64,000 nucleotides of DNA from positions 372,001 through 436,000 of the forward strand of contig JAXLYV010000006.1 in the NCBI GenBank assembly GCA_046351235.1. The letters run 5' to 3'. The DNA is from JBBSAT01 sp046351235 (GTDB lineage Bacteria; Myxococcota_A; Polyangia; Polyangiales; Sandaracinaceae). Both the position numbers and the translations under genes were made by a program. The notes under the pieces were generated by a model. It was not told where the DNA came from, made no database searches, and worked only from the letters and a program-made list of their open reading frames with translations. This document shows, piece by piece, positions 1 through 9,199 of the stretch (positions within the stretch are counted from its first letter, which is position 1; each line of letters opens with the position of its first letter).

Positions 1-1
1 C

Positions 2-754
2 GACGCCGCGCCGACGGTGCTCTTCCATCCGGGCGACCTCGTGCTCGCGCAGGGCTCGCCCGAGAGCCGGCGCTCGCTGCTCGACCGCGTCTTGAGCGAG
101 GTCGATCCGGTCTACGCGAGCACGCTCGACGGCTACCAGCGCGCGCTCCGGAGCCGCAACCGGCTGCTCAAGGCCGAGCACGTCGATCGGCGCGCGGTGA
201 CGGCGTTCGATCCCGTGCTCGCCTCGAGCGGTGCCGTGCTCGGGCGCGCGCGCAAACGTCTCGTGGGCGAGCTCGCGCCGATCGCGGAGAAGGTCTTCGA
301 CGAGATCGTCGGCGAGGCGCTTCCGCTCGCCATCTCGTTCGCTCCGCGCGTGCCGCCGTCGGAGGAGGCGTTGCGCGAGGCGCTCGAGCGCTCGCTCGAG
401 AAGGATCTGGCGCGCGGCTTCACCGCCGAAGGCCCGCACGCCGACGACGTGCGGCTCGAGGTCGCCCAGCGCGGCGCCAAGCACAACGCTTCGCAGGGCC
501 AACAGCGCGCGCTCGTGCTCGCGCTGAAGGTCGCCGAGCTCGACGTGATGGCGCGCGCGAAGGGCAAGGTGCCGGTGCTCCTGCTCGACGACGTCTCGAG
601 CGAGCTCGATCGCACGCGGAGCGCGCGCTTGTTCGCGGTGCTCTCCCGCCTGGGTGGTCAGGTGTTCCTCACGACGACCCAGCGCGAGCTGATCACCGGC
701 TCGCTCGAGCGGGTCGACCTGCGCGTGGAGGCCGGGGCCGTCACGGTCTGCTAG
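2..754 (+). CDS. recF: RecF, DNA repair/recombination ATPase (5' end missing)
   Basis: This is the C-terminal ~250 residues of RecF, the SMC-like ATPase that helps load RecA at single-strand gaps. The frame is open from base 2, so the true start lies left of the window. An in-frame GTG at 17 is internal to a conserved stretch (LFHPGDL...GSPESRR) and is not the start. The ABC signature (SQGQQR, near base 490) and the Walker B/D-loop region (LLLDDVSSELD, near 580-612) are both present. recF normally sits beside dnaA/dnaN, so this suggests proximity to oriC. crtI starts 13 bp downstream. Confidence 0.95.
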   Translation, partial: DAAPTVLFHPGDLVLAQGSPESRRSLLDRVLSEVDPVYASTLDGYQRALRSRNRLLKAEHVDRRAVTAFDPVLASSGAVLGRARKRLVGELAPIAEKVFDEIVGEALPLAISFAPRVPPSEEALREALERSLEKDLARGFTAEGPHADDVRLEVAQRGAKHNASQGQQRALVLALKVAELDVMARAKGKVPVLLLDDVSSELDRTRSARLFAVLSRLGGQVFLTTTQRELITGSLERVDLRVEAGAVTVC

Positions 755-767
755 GAAGCGGCCGCGC

Positions 768-2372
768 ATGACGCAGGCCACGAACCGCAGGGCGTTGGTG
801 ATCGGCTCCGGGATCGGCGGGCTCTCGCTCGCCATCCGTCTCTCGTCGATGGGCTTCCGCACGACGGTGCTCGAGAAGCTCGACGGGCCGGGCGGGCGCG
901 CCTACGTGCGCAAGCGGAACGGGTTCGTCTTCGACATGGGCCCGACCGTGCTCACGGTCCCGCACTTCCTCGAGGAGCTCTTCTCGCTCGAGGTCGGTCG
1001 CGCCTCGCTCGACGGCCCGGACTTCCCGCCGCACGTGCGCGCGGCGCAGCGCGGCTATGGCCCGGCGACGCAGCGCTACGTCGACCTCGTCCCGATCGAG
1101 CCCTTCTATCGGATCTACTTCGCCGACGGCCGCTACTTCGACTACGACGGCGACCCCGAGCGCACGCGCGCGCAGATCCGGAAGCTCGCGCCCCAGGATC
1201 TCGAGGGCTACGAGCGCTTCCACGAGGCGGCGAAGGCGATCTTCGAGCGAGGCTTCCTCGAGCTCGGCTACACGCACTTCGACTCGCCGGCGGCGATGCT
1301 CCGTGTGATGCCGGATCTCGTGCGGCTCGATGCGCTCCGGCCGCTCTTCGACTTCGTCGCGCGCTACTTCCAGTCGGACGAGATGCGCGCGGTGTTCTCG
1401 TTCGAGCCGCTCCTCATCGGGGGCAACCCGCTCGCGGTGCCGGCCATCTACACGATGATCCACTTCGTCGAGAAGACGTGGGGCGTGCACTTCGCGCGCG
1501 GCGGGACCGGCGCGCTCGTGCGCGCGATGGTGAAGAAGCTCGAGGAGCTCGGGGGCGACATCCGCTACGAGAGCGAAGTGCGCCGCATCGACGTCGAGGG
1601 CGCGCGGCCTGGTCGCCGCGTGGCGCGCGGCGTGACGCTCGCGAGCGGCGAGCGTATCGAGGCCGACCTCGTCGCCTCGAACGCCGACTACGTGCACACC
1701 TACGGCACGCTGCTCGAGAAGGACAAGCGCGTGCTGCACGCCGACACGCGCCTCGCGCTCTCGCGCGCGAGCATGTCGGTGGTGGTCGTCTACTTCGGCT
1801 TCCGGCAGGACGGATACCCGCCGCTCGACCTGCGCCACCACAACATCGTGCTCGGGCCGCGCTACGAGGAGCTCCTGCGGGACATCTTCGATCGGCGCCT
1901 CTCGCCACCGGACTTCTCGCAGTACCTGCACGTGCCGACGCTCACCGATCCGAGCCTCGCGCCGCCGGGGCACCACACGGCGTACACGCTCGTGCCGGTG
2001 CCGAACCTCGCGGGCGACATCGACTGGGATCGCGAGGGGCCGGCGATCGTGGAGCGCGCGCTCGAGGACATCGAGCGGCGAGGGCTCATCCCGGATCTGC
2101 GCGCGCGCGTCGTGGAGAAGAGCTTCGTCGACCCGCGCTACTTCGAGAAGGAGCTCCACACGCACCTCGGAAGCGGCTTCGGCCTCGAGCCGGTGCTGCG
2201 GCAGACGGCGTGGATGCGGCCGCACCTGCGGAGCGAGGACGTGGAAGGGCTCTACTGCGTCGGGCAGAGCTACCAGCCGGGCGGCGGCACGCCGAGCGTG
2301 ATGATGTCGGCGAAGATGGCCGCGCGGGCGGTCGCCGACGACTACCGCGTGGCGAGGCACGTGCGCGCATGA
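768..2372 (+). CDS. crtI: CrtI-type phytoene desaturase
   Basis: A 534-residue FAD-dependent desaturase that introduces double bonds into phytoene on the way to lycopene, acting at the membrane. The N-terminal dinucleotide fold has GSGIGG at residues 13-18, followed by VLEK...GPGGRAY, which is typical of the CrtI family. The C-terminal FAD motif (LYCVGQSYQPGGGTPSVMMSAK) closes the fold. The length is slightly above the usual ~500. It heads a plus-strand carotenoid operon; crtB begins 43 bp after it. The product (lycopene, neurosporene or a further desaturated form) cannot be read from the sequence. Confidence 0.93.
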   Translation: MTQATNRRALVIGSGIGGLSLAIRLSSMGFRTTVLEKLDGPGGRAYVRKRNGFVFDMGPTVLTVPHFLEELFSLEVGRASLDGPDFPPHVRAAQRGYGPATQRYVDLVPIEPFYRIYFADGRYFDYDGDPERTRAQIRKLAPQDLEGYERFHEAAKAIFERGFLELGYTHFDSPAAMLRVMPDLVRLDALRPLFDFVARYFQSDEMRAVFSFEPLLIGGNPLAVPAIYTMIHFVEKTWGVHFARGGTGALVRAMVKKLEELGGDIRYESEVRRIDVEGARPGRRVARGVTLASGERIEADLVASNADYVHTYGTLLEKDKRVLHADTRLALSRASMSVVVVYFGFRQDGYPPLDLRHHNIVLGPRYEELLRDIFDRRLSPPDFSQYLHVPTLTDPSLAPPGHHTAYTLVPVPNLAGDIDWDREGPAIVERALEDIERRGLIPDLRARVVEKSFVDPRYFEKELHTHLGSGFGLEPVLRQTAWMRPHLRSEDVEGLYCVGQSYQPGGGTPSVMMSAKMAARAVADDYRVARHVRA

Positions 2373-2415
2373 GCGCGGGCGGGGTTGCTCCGGAGCGCGC
2401 GAGCGGGAACGGACG

Positions 2416-3318
2416 ATGAGCGCCGAGCGCGACCTCGCGGTGTGTCGGGAGACGCTCGCGCGCGGGAGCAAGAGCTTCCACTTCGCGTGGCGCCTCTTGC
2501 CGGCGCGCCTGCGCGATCCCTTCGCCGCCTTCTACGCGTTCTGCCGCGTCACCGACGACCTCGTCGACGAGAGCGCCGACGCGGCGGCGGGCCTCGCTCG
2601 TTGCGTGGCGCGCACCGATGCGATCTTCGCAGGAAGGCCGGAGGACGACCCGGTCGATCGCGCCTTCGCGCGCATCGTCGAGCAGCACCGGCTGCCGCGC
2701 GCGCCGGTCGATGCGCTGATCGACGGCTACCGCTGGGACGTCGAGCGGCGCGTGATCGCGACGCGATCGGATCTGCTCGGCTACGCCGTGCGCGTCGCGT
2801 CGTCGGTCGGCGTGGCGACGAGCTACCTGATGGGCGTCCGCGACCGCGACACGCTCGCGCGCGCGGCGGACCTCGGCGCGGCGATGCAACTGACGAACGT
2901 GGCGCGCGACGTGGGCGAAGACGCGCGTCGCGGCCGCCTCTACCTGCCGAGCGAGTGGCTGCGCGAAGAGGGCGTGGACGTGGCCGCGCTCCTCGGGCCT
3001 TCGCCGCGGCACACCGACGCGATCGGGCGCGTCGTGCGGCGTGTCCTCGACGAGGCGGAGCCGATCTACGCGCGCGCCGAGAGCGGCATCGCGGCGCTCC
3101 CGGCCGACGCGCGCCCGGCGATCCTCGCGGCGGGCCGCATCTATCAGGAGATCGGCCAGATCGTCCGCGAGAACGGGTACGATGCGGTCACGAGCCGCGC
3201 GACGACGTCGACGGCTCGCAAGGTGCTCGTGGTCGCGCGCTCGCGGCTCGAGACGCGGCGGGCGGGCTCGCTCGCCGAGCCGGCCTTGCCCGAGGCCCTG
3301 ATCCTGCTCCCCGCGTGA
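2416..3318 (+). CDS. crtB: CrtB, phytoene synthase
   Basis: A 300-residue member of the squalene/phytoene synthase family that condenses two geranylgeranyl diphosphates to phytoene. Both Asp-rich Mg-diphosphate motifs are visible: DDLVD at residues 47-51 and DVGED at 165-169, preceded by the conserved QLTNVAR. SKSFHFAWRLLP near the N terminus is also characteristic. The ATG start is preceded by a weak GGAACGGACG. The next gene follows after 7 bp, so it is probably co-transcribed with crtI. No GGPP synthase (crtE) is in this cluster. Confidence 0.94.
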   Translation: MSAERDLAVCRETLARGSKSFHFAWRLLPARLRDPFAAFYAFCRVTDDLVDESADAAAGLARCVARTDAIFAGRPEDDPVDRAFARIVEQHRLPRAPVDALIDGYRWDVERRVIATRSDLLGYAVRVASSVGVATSYLMGVRDRDTLARAADLGAAMQLTNVARDVGEDARRGRLYLPSEWLREEGVDVAALLGPSPRHTDAIGRVVRRVLDEAEPIYARAESGIAALPADARPAILAAGRIYQEIGQIVRENGYDAVTSRATTSTARKVLVVARSRLETRRAGSLAEPALPEALILLPA

Positions 3319-3325
3319 CCGAGAC

Positions 3326-4039
3326 ATGCCCGATCTGAGCGAGAAGAAGCACGAGGTTCCGGACGACTTCGACGAGGTCGCGCCGACGTACGACTTCCTG
3401 ACGGGGATGAACCCCGGCTATCACCGTCATCTGCGCATGAGCGCCGAGCGTCTCGGCCTCGCGGCGCGCGCGCCGCGCATCCTCGACCTCTGCTGCGGCA
3501 CGGGCCTGTCGACCGAAGCCCTCCTCGCCGTGTACCCGCACGCGAAGGTCGTGGGGCTCGATGCGTCGCGCGGCATGCTCGCGGCGGCGAAGAAGAAGCC
3601 GGTGCTGCGTGGCGTGGAATTCGTGCACGGCAACGCGATGGATCCGCGTGCCTCGGGGATCGACGGGACCTTCGACGCGATCCTGATGGCCTACGGGATC
3701 CGCAACGTGCCCTCGATCGATCCCTGCCTCGCGGCGCTGCGCGAGCTGCTCTCGCCGGGCGCGCCGATCGCGTTCCACGAGTACTCCGTGAAGGACTCCC
3801 GCCGCGCGCGCCTGATGTGGGACGCGGTCTCGTGGGGAATCATCGTGCCGGGCGGTCTGCTGACGGCGCCCAAGAGCGGCATCTACCGGTACCTGCACGC
3901 GAGCGTTCGCGACTTCGATGGCGTGCGCGCGTTCGAGGCGCGTCTGTCTCGCGCGGGCTATGCGGACGTTCGCACGCTGCCGATGGACGGCTGGCAGCGC
4001 GGCATCCTCCACACGTTCCTCGCGCGGCGCCCCGGATGA
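3326..4039 (+). CDS. UbiE/CrtT-like SAM-dependent methyltransferase in carotenoid operon
   Basis: A 237-residue class I methyltransferase resembling UbiE/MenG. SAM motif I is ILDLCCGTG (residues 52-60); GIRNVPS in the middle is UbiE-like. A separate, better UbiE/MenG candidate lies in the menaquinone operon (13950-14648), so this copy probably has another substrate. Its position between crtB and a CrtU-like gene mirrors actinobacterial crt clusters, which also carry a methyltransferase (crtT) beside crtU. That makes a carotenoid role plausible but unproven. The next start codon lies 4 bp past the stop. Confidence 0.75.
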   Translation: MPDLSEKKHEVPDDFDEVAPTYDFLTGMNPGYHRHLRMSAERLGLAARAPRILDLCCGTGLSTEALLAVYPHAKVVGLDASRGMLAAAKKKPVLRGVEFVHGNAMDPRASGIDGTFDAILMAYGIRNVPSIDPCLAALRELLSPGAPIAFHEYSVKDSRRARLMWDAVSWGIIVPGGLLTAPKSGIYRYLHASVRDFDGVRAFEARLSRAGYADVRTLPMDGWQRGILHTFLARRPG

Positions 4040-4043
4040 GCGC

Positions 4044-5621
4044 ATGACCGGCCGTGCCTCGCTTCCACCGCCTCCGCCGCCGCGCGGGACGCTGGCCGAT
4101 CGGCTCGGGGCCTCGCGCCGCGAGCTGCGCGGCGCGTTCCGCGGCACGCGCGAGCGCGCCGATCAGGGCACGCGCGCCATCGTCGTGGGCGGCGGCATCG
4201 CGGGGATCTCGGCGGCGCTCGTGCTCGCCGAGCGCGGCGTGCGCGTGACGCTCGTCGAGAAGGACGCACAGCTCGGTGGGCGCCTCGCCTCGTATCCCGA
4301 GCGCTTGCCGGGCGGCGACACGTTCCAGATGGAGCGCGGCTTCTCGGCCTTCTATCGCCACTACTACAACCTCCGCGCGATCCTGCGGCGGGTCGATCCG
4401 GACCTCGCGATCCTGCGCCCGCTCGCGGGCTATCCGGTGCTCGGCCCGGACGGCGCCGAAGACAGCTTCGCGAACCTGCCGACGACGGCGCCGCTGAACC
4501 TGCTCTCGCTCCTGCGACGCACGCCCTTCGTGTCGCTGCGCGATCTGCGCAACATCGACACCGAGGCCGTGCGCGCGATGATCGGCTTCGATCCGCTGAA
4601 GTCCTACGCGCGCTTCGATGGCGAGTCCGCGGGCAGCTTCCTCGATCGACTGAACCTGCCGACGAAGGCGCGCGAGATGCTCTTCCGCGTCTTCTGCCAC
4701 TCGGTGTTCCACGGCGAAGAGAGCGTGAGCGCGGCCGAGATGCTCTCGATGCTGCACTTCTATTTCCTCGGAAACCCCGAGGGAATGAGCTTCGACGTGC
4801 TCGAGGAGCCGACGGGCGACGTGCTCTTCGCGCCGCTCGCGCGGCATCTGGCGCGCCTCGGCGTCGAGCTACGCCTCGGCGAGACGGCGCTCGAGGTGAC
4901 GCGTGAGCGCGGTGACCGCATCCGGGTGCGCACCACGAGCGGGTCGCTCGAGGGCGAGGGCCTCGTGCTCGCGCCGGAGGTGCGGGGCCTCAAAGCGCTC
5001 TACGACGCATCGCCGCAGCTCGCCGAGGATCCGACCTTCGCCGGCACGATGGAGGCGCTCGCGTCGTGCGCGCCTTACGTGGTCTTCCGGCTCTTCTACG
5101 GCCAGCCGACGAACGACGCGCGCGCGCCCTTCGCGTCGATCGCCGGGCACGGCGTGCTCGACTCGATCACGCTCTACGATCGCTTCGAGGGGGAGAGCCG
5201 TCGCTACGCCCTCCGCACCGGAGGCTCGGTCGTGCAGCTGCAGGCCTTCGGGCTCGACCCGGAGCGCGACGACGCCTCCATCCGCGTGGAGCTCAAGTCG
5301 ACGCTCGCACGCCTGTACCCGGAGCTCGGCGGCACCGAGCCGCTCCACGAGGTGTACCTGCGCGGCGCCGACGGCCCCTCGTTCGCGCCCGGCACCGGCG
5401 CGACGCGCGCACGCGTGGCGACGCCCTACGGCAACATCGCGCTCGCGGGCGACCACGTGAAGGTCCCGTTCCCGAGCGCGCTGATGGAGCGCGCGGCGAG
5501 CAGCGGCGTGATGGCGGCCAACGCGCTCCTCGACCGCTGGGACGTGCGTGGGGAAGCGCTCTACACCATCCCGCCGCGCGGTTTCATCGCCAGTCTCGGC
5601 GCCCGTTGGCCGGCTGGCTGA
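4044..5621 (+). CDS. CrtU-like carotene desaturase/methylase (FAD-dependent)
   Basis: A 525-residue FAD-dependent oxidoreductase. GGGIAG at residues 48-53, VEKDAQLGGRLASYPE, and a stretch reading RGFSAFYRHYYNLRAILRRVDP resemble isorenieratene/chlorobactene synthases (CrtU), which desaturate beta- or gamma-carotene end rings and move a methyl group to make them aromatic. The C-terminal FAD motif is IALAGDHVKVPFPSALMERA. The ATG at 4044 was chosen because it lies just after the upstream stop and leaves a normal N-terminal leader; the frame is open further upstream over the previous gene. It could instead be another carotenoid oxidoreductase of the same superfamily. No lycopene cyclase is seen here. 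Confidence 0.72.
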   Translation: MTGRASLPPPPPPRGTLADRLGASRRELRGAFRGTRERADQGTRAIVVGGGIAGISAALVLAERGVRVTLVEKDAQLGGRLASYPERLPGGDTFQMERGFSAFYRHYYNLRAILRRVDPDLAILRPLAGYPVLGPDGAEDSFANLPTTAPLNLLSLLRRTPFVSLRDLRNIDTEAVRAMIGFDPLKSYARFDGESAGSFLDRLNLPTKAREMLFRVFCHSVFHGEESVSAAEMLSMLHFYFLGNPEGMSFDVLEEPTGDVLFAPLARHLARLGVELRLGETALEVTRERGDRIRVRTTSGSLEGEGLVLAPEVRGLKALYDASPQLAEDPTFAGTMEALASCAPYVVFRLFYGQPTNDARAPFASIAGHGVLDSITLYDRFEGESRRYALRTGGSVVQLQAFGLDPERDDASIRVELKSTLARLYPELGGTEPLHEVYLRGADGPSFAPGTGATRARVATPYGNIALAGDHVKVPFPSALMERAASSGVMAANALLDRWDVRGEALYTIPPRGFIASLGARWPAG

Positions 5622-5638
5622 ACGCTTGCGCCGTCGCG

Positions 5639-5667
5639 TTGACAGCCCGCGCCCTCGCGCATAGAAA
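5639..5667 (+). promoter_or_regulatory. Candidate sigma-70-type promoter of metK
   Basis: A perfect TTGACA at 5639-5644 is followed after 17 nt by TAGAAA at 5662-5667. Transcription would start near 5674, leaving a leader of about 48 nt before the metK ATG. That is too short for any known SAM riboswitch class. Confidence 0.6.
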
Positions 5668-5721
5668 CCCGGCCCCGATTTCCTCGTTTCCAGGTCGGGA
5701 ACGCACACGAAAGGCTGGCGC

Positions 5722-6969
5722 ATGGGTTACCTCTTCACGTCCGAGTCCGTCACCGAAGGTCATCCGGACAAGGTCTGCGATGCGATCTCGGACGCCGTCC
5801 TCGACGCGATCCTCGAGCAGGATCCGCGCGGGCGCGTCGCCTGCGAGACGATGGTGAAGACGGGCTACGCGATCATCGCCGGCGAGATCACGACGCGCGC
5901 CACGTTCGACTATCCGAAGATCGTCCGCCAGGCGATCAAGGAGATCGGCTACACGGCGGACACCGGCTTCGACTGGGAGCACTGCGCGATCCTCGCGGCC
6001 GTCGAGCAGCAGTCGCCCGACATCGCGCAGGGCGTCGACATCGAGACGAGCCTGAGCAAGGACCAGGGCGCCGGCGACCAAGGCCTGATGTTCGGCTTCG
6101 CGGTCGACGAGACCAAGGAGCTGATGCCGATGCCGATCCAGCTCGCGCATCGCCTCGCGCAGCGCCTGGCGAAGGTCCGCAAGGACGGCACGCTCGGCTG
6201 GCTCCGCCCCGACGGCAAGACCCAGGTCACGGTCGAGTACGAGAACGACAAGCCGGTGCGCCTCGACGCCATCGTGGTGAGCACGCAGCACCACCCGGAC
6301 GTCAAGCAGAAGAAGATCCGCGAGGCCCTGATCGAGGAGGTCATCTACAAGGTCTGTCCGAAGGACATGATCGACAAGAAGACCGCGATCTACACGAACC
6401 CCACGGGGCGCTTCGTGATCGGCGGGCCGGTCGGTGACGCGGGCCTCACGGGCCGCAAGATCATCGTCGACACCTACGGCGGCATGGGTCGTCACGGCGG
6501 CGGCGCCTTCTCGGGCAAGGACCCGAGCAAGGTGGATCGCTCGGCGGCTTACTTCGCGCGCTACGTCGCGAAGAACGTCGTCGCGAGCGGCGTGGCGAGC
6601 AAGTGCGAGGTGCAGGTCGCGTACGCGATCGGCGTCGCCAAGCCCATGGGCGTCTACGTCTCGACGTTCGGCACGGGCAAGGTCGAGGACAGCAAGATCG
6701 CGGCGGCGGTGCAGGAGATGTTCGACTTCCGCCCGCGCGCGCTGATCGAGACGCTCGATCTGCTCCGCCCGATCTACCGCCCGACGGCGGCGTACGGCCA
6801 CTTCGGCCGCAACCCGAGCAAGGAAGACGTGAAGAACGGCTTCACTTGGGAGCGCACGGATCGCGCCGAGGAGCTCCGCGACCGCCTGCTCAAGGGCAAG
6901 GCCAAGAGCGAGAGCAACGGCCACAAGAACGGCAAGAAGAAGAGCCGCGAAGAGTTCGCGGACGCCTGA
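5722..6969 (+). CDS. metK: S-adenosylmethionine synthase
   Basis: A 415-residue MetK that makes S-adenosylmethionine from ATP and methionine in the cytoplasm. The family motifs are intact: GHPDK at residues 13-17, GAGDQGLMFG, and the glycine-rich GGGAFSGKDPSKVDRSAAY. A lysine-rich tail of about 25 residues (KGKAKSESNGHKNGKKKS) extends beyond the usual end. The ATG is preceded by GAAAGG. The gene stands alone, with its own promoter upstream and a terminator 23 bp downstream. Its product is the methyl donor for the two UbiE-like methyltransferases on either side. Confidence 0.97.
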   Translation: MGYLFTSESVTEGHPDKVCDAISDAVLDAILEQDPRGRVACETMVKTGYAIIAGEITTRATFDYPKIVRQAIKEIGYTADTGFDWEHCAILAAVEQQSPDIAQGVDIETSLSKDQGAGDQGLMFGFAVDETKELMPMPIQLAHRLAQRLAKVRKDGTLGWLRPDGKTQVTVEYENDKPVRLDAIVVSTQHHPDVKQKKIREALIEEVIYKVCPKDMIDKKTAIYTNPTGRFVIGGPVGDAGLTGRKIIVDTYGGMGRHGGGAFSGKDPSKVDRSAAYFARYVAKNVVASGVASKCEVQVAYAIGVAKPMGVYVSTFGTGKVEDSKIAAAVQEMFDFRPRALIETLDLLRPIYRPTAAYGHFGRNPSKEDVKNGFTWERTDRAEELRDRLLKGKAKSESNGHKNGKKKSREEFADA

Positions 6970-6992
6970 GCCCGGTCGGGTCGGCGAGGAAG

Positions 6993-7018
6993 AGGGCGGC
7001 TCCGGCCGCCCTTTTTCG
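6993..7018 (+). terminator. Rho-independent terminator after metK
   Basis: AGGGCGGC (6993-7000), loop TCCG, GCCGCCCT (7005-7012), then a T run. This is a perfect 8-bp GC-rich stem between the convergent metK and menE genes, so it probably stops metK transcription and could also act on the other strand. Confidence 0.9.
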
Positions 7019-7023
7019 TTCCG

Positions 7024-8364
7024 TCAGCGAGGCGAGGGGAGGCGGATCAGGCGTGGCGCGGCGAGCGCTGCGGTGGCTGCGCGGTCGACCTTGCCCGTGG
7101 CGTTGAGCGCGAGGGCCTCGAGCCGTGCGACGGCGCGTGGCAGCTTGAAGCCCGCGAGCTCACGGCGGAGCGAAGCGACGAGCGCTTCGTCGCTCGGTGC
7201 GTCGTCGTTCACCACGAGCGCGGCTGCGACGCGCTGTCCCCACGTGGGATCTTCGACGCCGAAGACGCAGGCGGCGCGGATGCCGGGCACGCGCTCGAGC
7301 GCGTCCTCCACCTCGCGCGGGTAGACGTTCTCGCCGCCGCTCACGATCAGATCGGTGCGTCGCGCGTGGATGCGGAGCGAGCCGTCCTCCTCGAGCTCGC
7401 CGAGGTCGCCGGTGTCGTAGAAGCCCTCGGCGTCGAAGGGAGAGGGGGCGTCGAGCCAGCCGTCCATCGCCGTAGGCGCGCGCACCCGGATCGACCCCGA
7501 CACCACACGCAGCGCGACGCCGGGGAGCGGCACGAGCTTTCGGGGGTCGGTGGTCGAGGTCGCGACCTGTCCGCAGGTCTCGGTGAGCCCGTACGTGGTG
7601 TGGATCGGGACGCCCTGGGCGAGCGCGCGCTCGACGAGCGCCGTCGGGCACGCGGCGCCTCCCACGAGCGCGACGCGCGTGGAGGCGGGGAGGGCGAGCC
7701 CCGCGTCGAGCAGGCGCGCGAGCGTGGTCGGGACGAGCGAGACGTGCGTCGCGCCGGCGCGCTCGGCGAGCGGAAGCCATGCGGCGGGATCGGCCGCGCC
7801 CTCGTGCACGACGAGCGTCGTCTCGTAGACGAGCGAGCGCACGACCACGCCGAGGCCGCCCACGTGCGCGAGCGGCATCGCGAGGAGCCAGCGATCGTCC
7901 TCGTGCGCGCCCAGGTGCGCCGCGCTCGCGCGAGCCGATGCCTCGAGCGCGTGCCGCGAGAGGAGCGCGAGCTTGGGAGCACCGGTGGTGCCGGAGGTGG
8001 CGACGATGGCGAGCACTCCGTCGAGCGCGGGCGGCGCGAGCGCGCGTGCAGCTCGGCGCGGCACGCCTCCATCGAGCACGAGATCGGGGCCGACGCGCTC
8101 CACGATCGCGCGCGTCTCCCGCTCGCTCCAGCGCGGATGGAGGAGCAGCACCGGAACGCCGGCGTCGATGGCTGCCAGCAGATCGAGCACGTGGTCGGCG
8201 CTCGCCCGCCCGACGAGCGCCACGCAGCGCGCGCCGACGATCGCGCGGGCGCGGATGCTCAGCTCGGCGGCGAGCGTCGCGCTCGTCCACGTGCGCTCGA
8301 GCGTGACGAGCGCCGGCGCGTCGGGCGCGCGTCGCGCGCGATCAGCCCACGACGCGAGGGGCAC
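7024..8364 (-). CDS. menE: MenE, o-succinylbenzoate-CoA ligase
   Basis: An ANL-superfamily adenylate-forming enzyme (446 residues from the GTG at 8364) that activates o-succinylbenzoate to its CoA ester. The P-loop-like VATSGTTGAPKLA and the YGLTETCGQ motif are present, as are the hinge (YDTGDLGELEEDGSL..ARR.DLIVSGGENVYP) and the C-terminal Lys region (NATGKVDR). The frame is open upstream to 8772, but that part overlaps menC and has no family resemblance. The GTG at 8364 overlaps the menC stop by 23 bp and gives the usual MenE length. It is the last gene of the menaquinone operon. Confidence 0.9.
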   Translation of the reverse strand: MPLASWADRARRAPDAPALVTLERTWTSATLAAELSIRARAIVGARCVALVGRASADHVLDLLAAIDAGVPVLLLHPRWSERETRAIVERVGPDLVLDGGVPRRAARALAPPALDGVLAIVATSGTTGAPKLALLSRHALEASARASAAHLGAHEDDRWLLAMPLAHVGGLGVVVRSLVYETTLVVHEGAADPAAWLPLAERAGATHVSLVPTTLARLLDAGLALPASTRVALVGGAACPTALVERALAQGVPIHTTYGLTETCGQVATSTTDPRKLVPLPGVALRVVSGSIRVRAPTAMDGWLDAPSPFDAEGFYDTGDLGELEEDGSLRIHARRTDLIVSGGENVYPREVEDALERVPGIRAACVFGVEDPTWGQRVAAALVVNDDAPSDEALVASLRRELAGFKLPRAVARLEALALNATGKVDRAATAALAAPRLIRLPSPR

Positions 8365-9199
8365 CGGGCGGCTCTCCGTCGAGAAGCGTGGTGACGGGCG
8401 CGCCGGTGGCCGCGAGGCGATAGCCGTCGATTCCCTCCCAGCGCGCGAGGCCGTGCACGCCGTGCGGGTCGAGGCGCCGCGCGATCTCCTCGGCCGCGCG
8501 CCGCCCGACCTCGCTCTCGAAGGCGTGCGAGACGACCGCGCGACCTCCGAGGCGACGGCACTCGGTCCCCAGCGCGAGCGCGGCCGTGGCGCCGAGGAGC
8601 ATCGGCTTGAGCACGAGCGCCGCGGCACGCCCGCTCGCGATGGCGTCGAGCGCGAGGCTCGCGTCGTCGACGACCGTCTCGTCGAGCGCGAGCGGTACGG
8701 GGCTCCGCGAGATCGCGTCGGCGCTCGGGCACGGCTCTTCGATCCACTCGACCCCGGCGCGCGCGAGCGCATCCCAGGGCACCTCGCTCTCGGAGGCGAA
8801 TGCGCGATTGGCGTCGACGCGCAGACGTAGGTCGGAGGAGAGCGCGCGGAGCTCGCCGAGCACGTCGGCTTCGGCGACGCTCCGCAGCTTCAGCTTGAAG
8901 GCCCGTGCGCCGCGCTCGATCGCCGCGCGCGCCACGACCACCGCACGTGCGGGCTCTTCGAGGAGCACCTGCGAGACGAGGACCGAGGAGCCGATGCGCG
9001 CCTCGAGAGACCAGCGTGCGAAGTCGAGCGAGGGGAGCGCCTCGCTCGTGCCGAGAGAGGCGGCGCCGAGCACGTCGTCGTAGCGCTCGCGCGAGCGGCC
9101 CGGCAGCGGCGAGGCCTCGCCCATGCGATCGCCTCGCCGCAGGAGCAGCCCGCGTCGCGCGCGTCCCGGATGCTCGATCGGGACGATCGTGATCGTCAT
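8342..9199 (-). CDS. menC: MenC, o-succinylbenzoate synthase
   Basis: A 285-residue enolase-superfamily protein that dehydrates SHCHC to o-succinylbenzoate. The acid/base and metal-ligand landmarks appear in order: KLKL (catalytic KxK), RVDANRAF (Asp ligand), EEP (Glu ligand), LDET (Asp/Glu ligand) and LKPMLLG (second catalytic Lys). Its ATG overlaps the menA stop by 4 bp (ATGA), indicating translational coupling. It is a little short for MenC (~320), with a trimmed N-terminal cap. Confidence 0.88.
   Translation of the reverse strand: MTITIVPIEHPGRARRGLLLRRGDRMGEASPLPGRSRERYDDVLGAASLGTSEALPSLDFARWSLEARIGSSVLVSQVLLEEPARAVVVARAAIERGARAFKLKLRSVAEADVLGELRALSSDLRLRVDANRAFASESEVPWDALARAGVEWIEEPCPSADAISRSPVPLALDETVVDDASLALDAIASGRAAALVLKPMLLGATAALALGTECRRLGGRAVVSHAFESEVGRRAAEEIARRLDPHGVHGLARWEGIDGYRLAATGAPVTTLLDGEPPGAPRVVG

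Noticed and set aside
741..2471. Long antisense open frame over crtI (and similar ones over metK, menD, fadIJ, the kinases)
   Set aside because: They are His/Arg-rich or Arg/Ala-rich translations typical of the other strand of GC-rich genes, with no family motif, and they coincide with clear genes.
5622..5721. SAM riboswitch upstream of metK
   Set aside because: A consensus promoter leaves only ~48 nt of leader, and no SAM-I/II/III pattern is seen; the only stem found is a short CCCGA/TCGGG.
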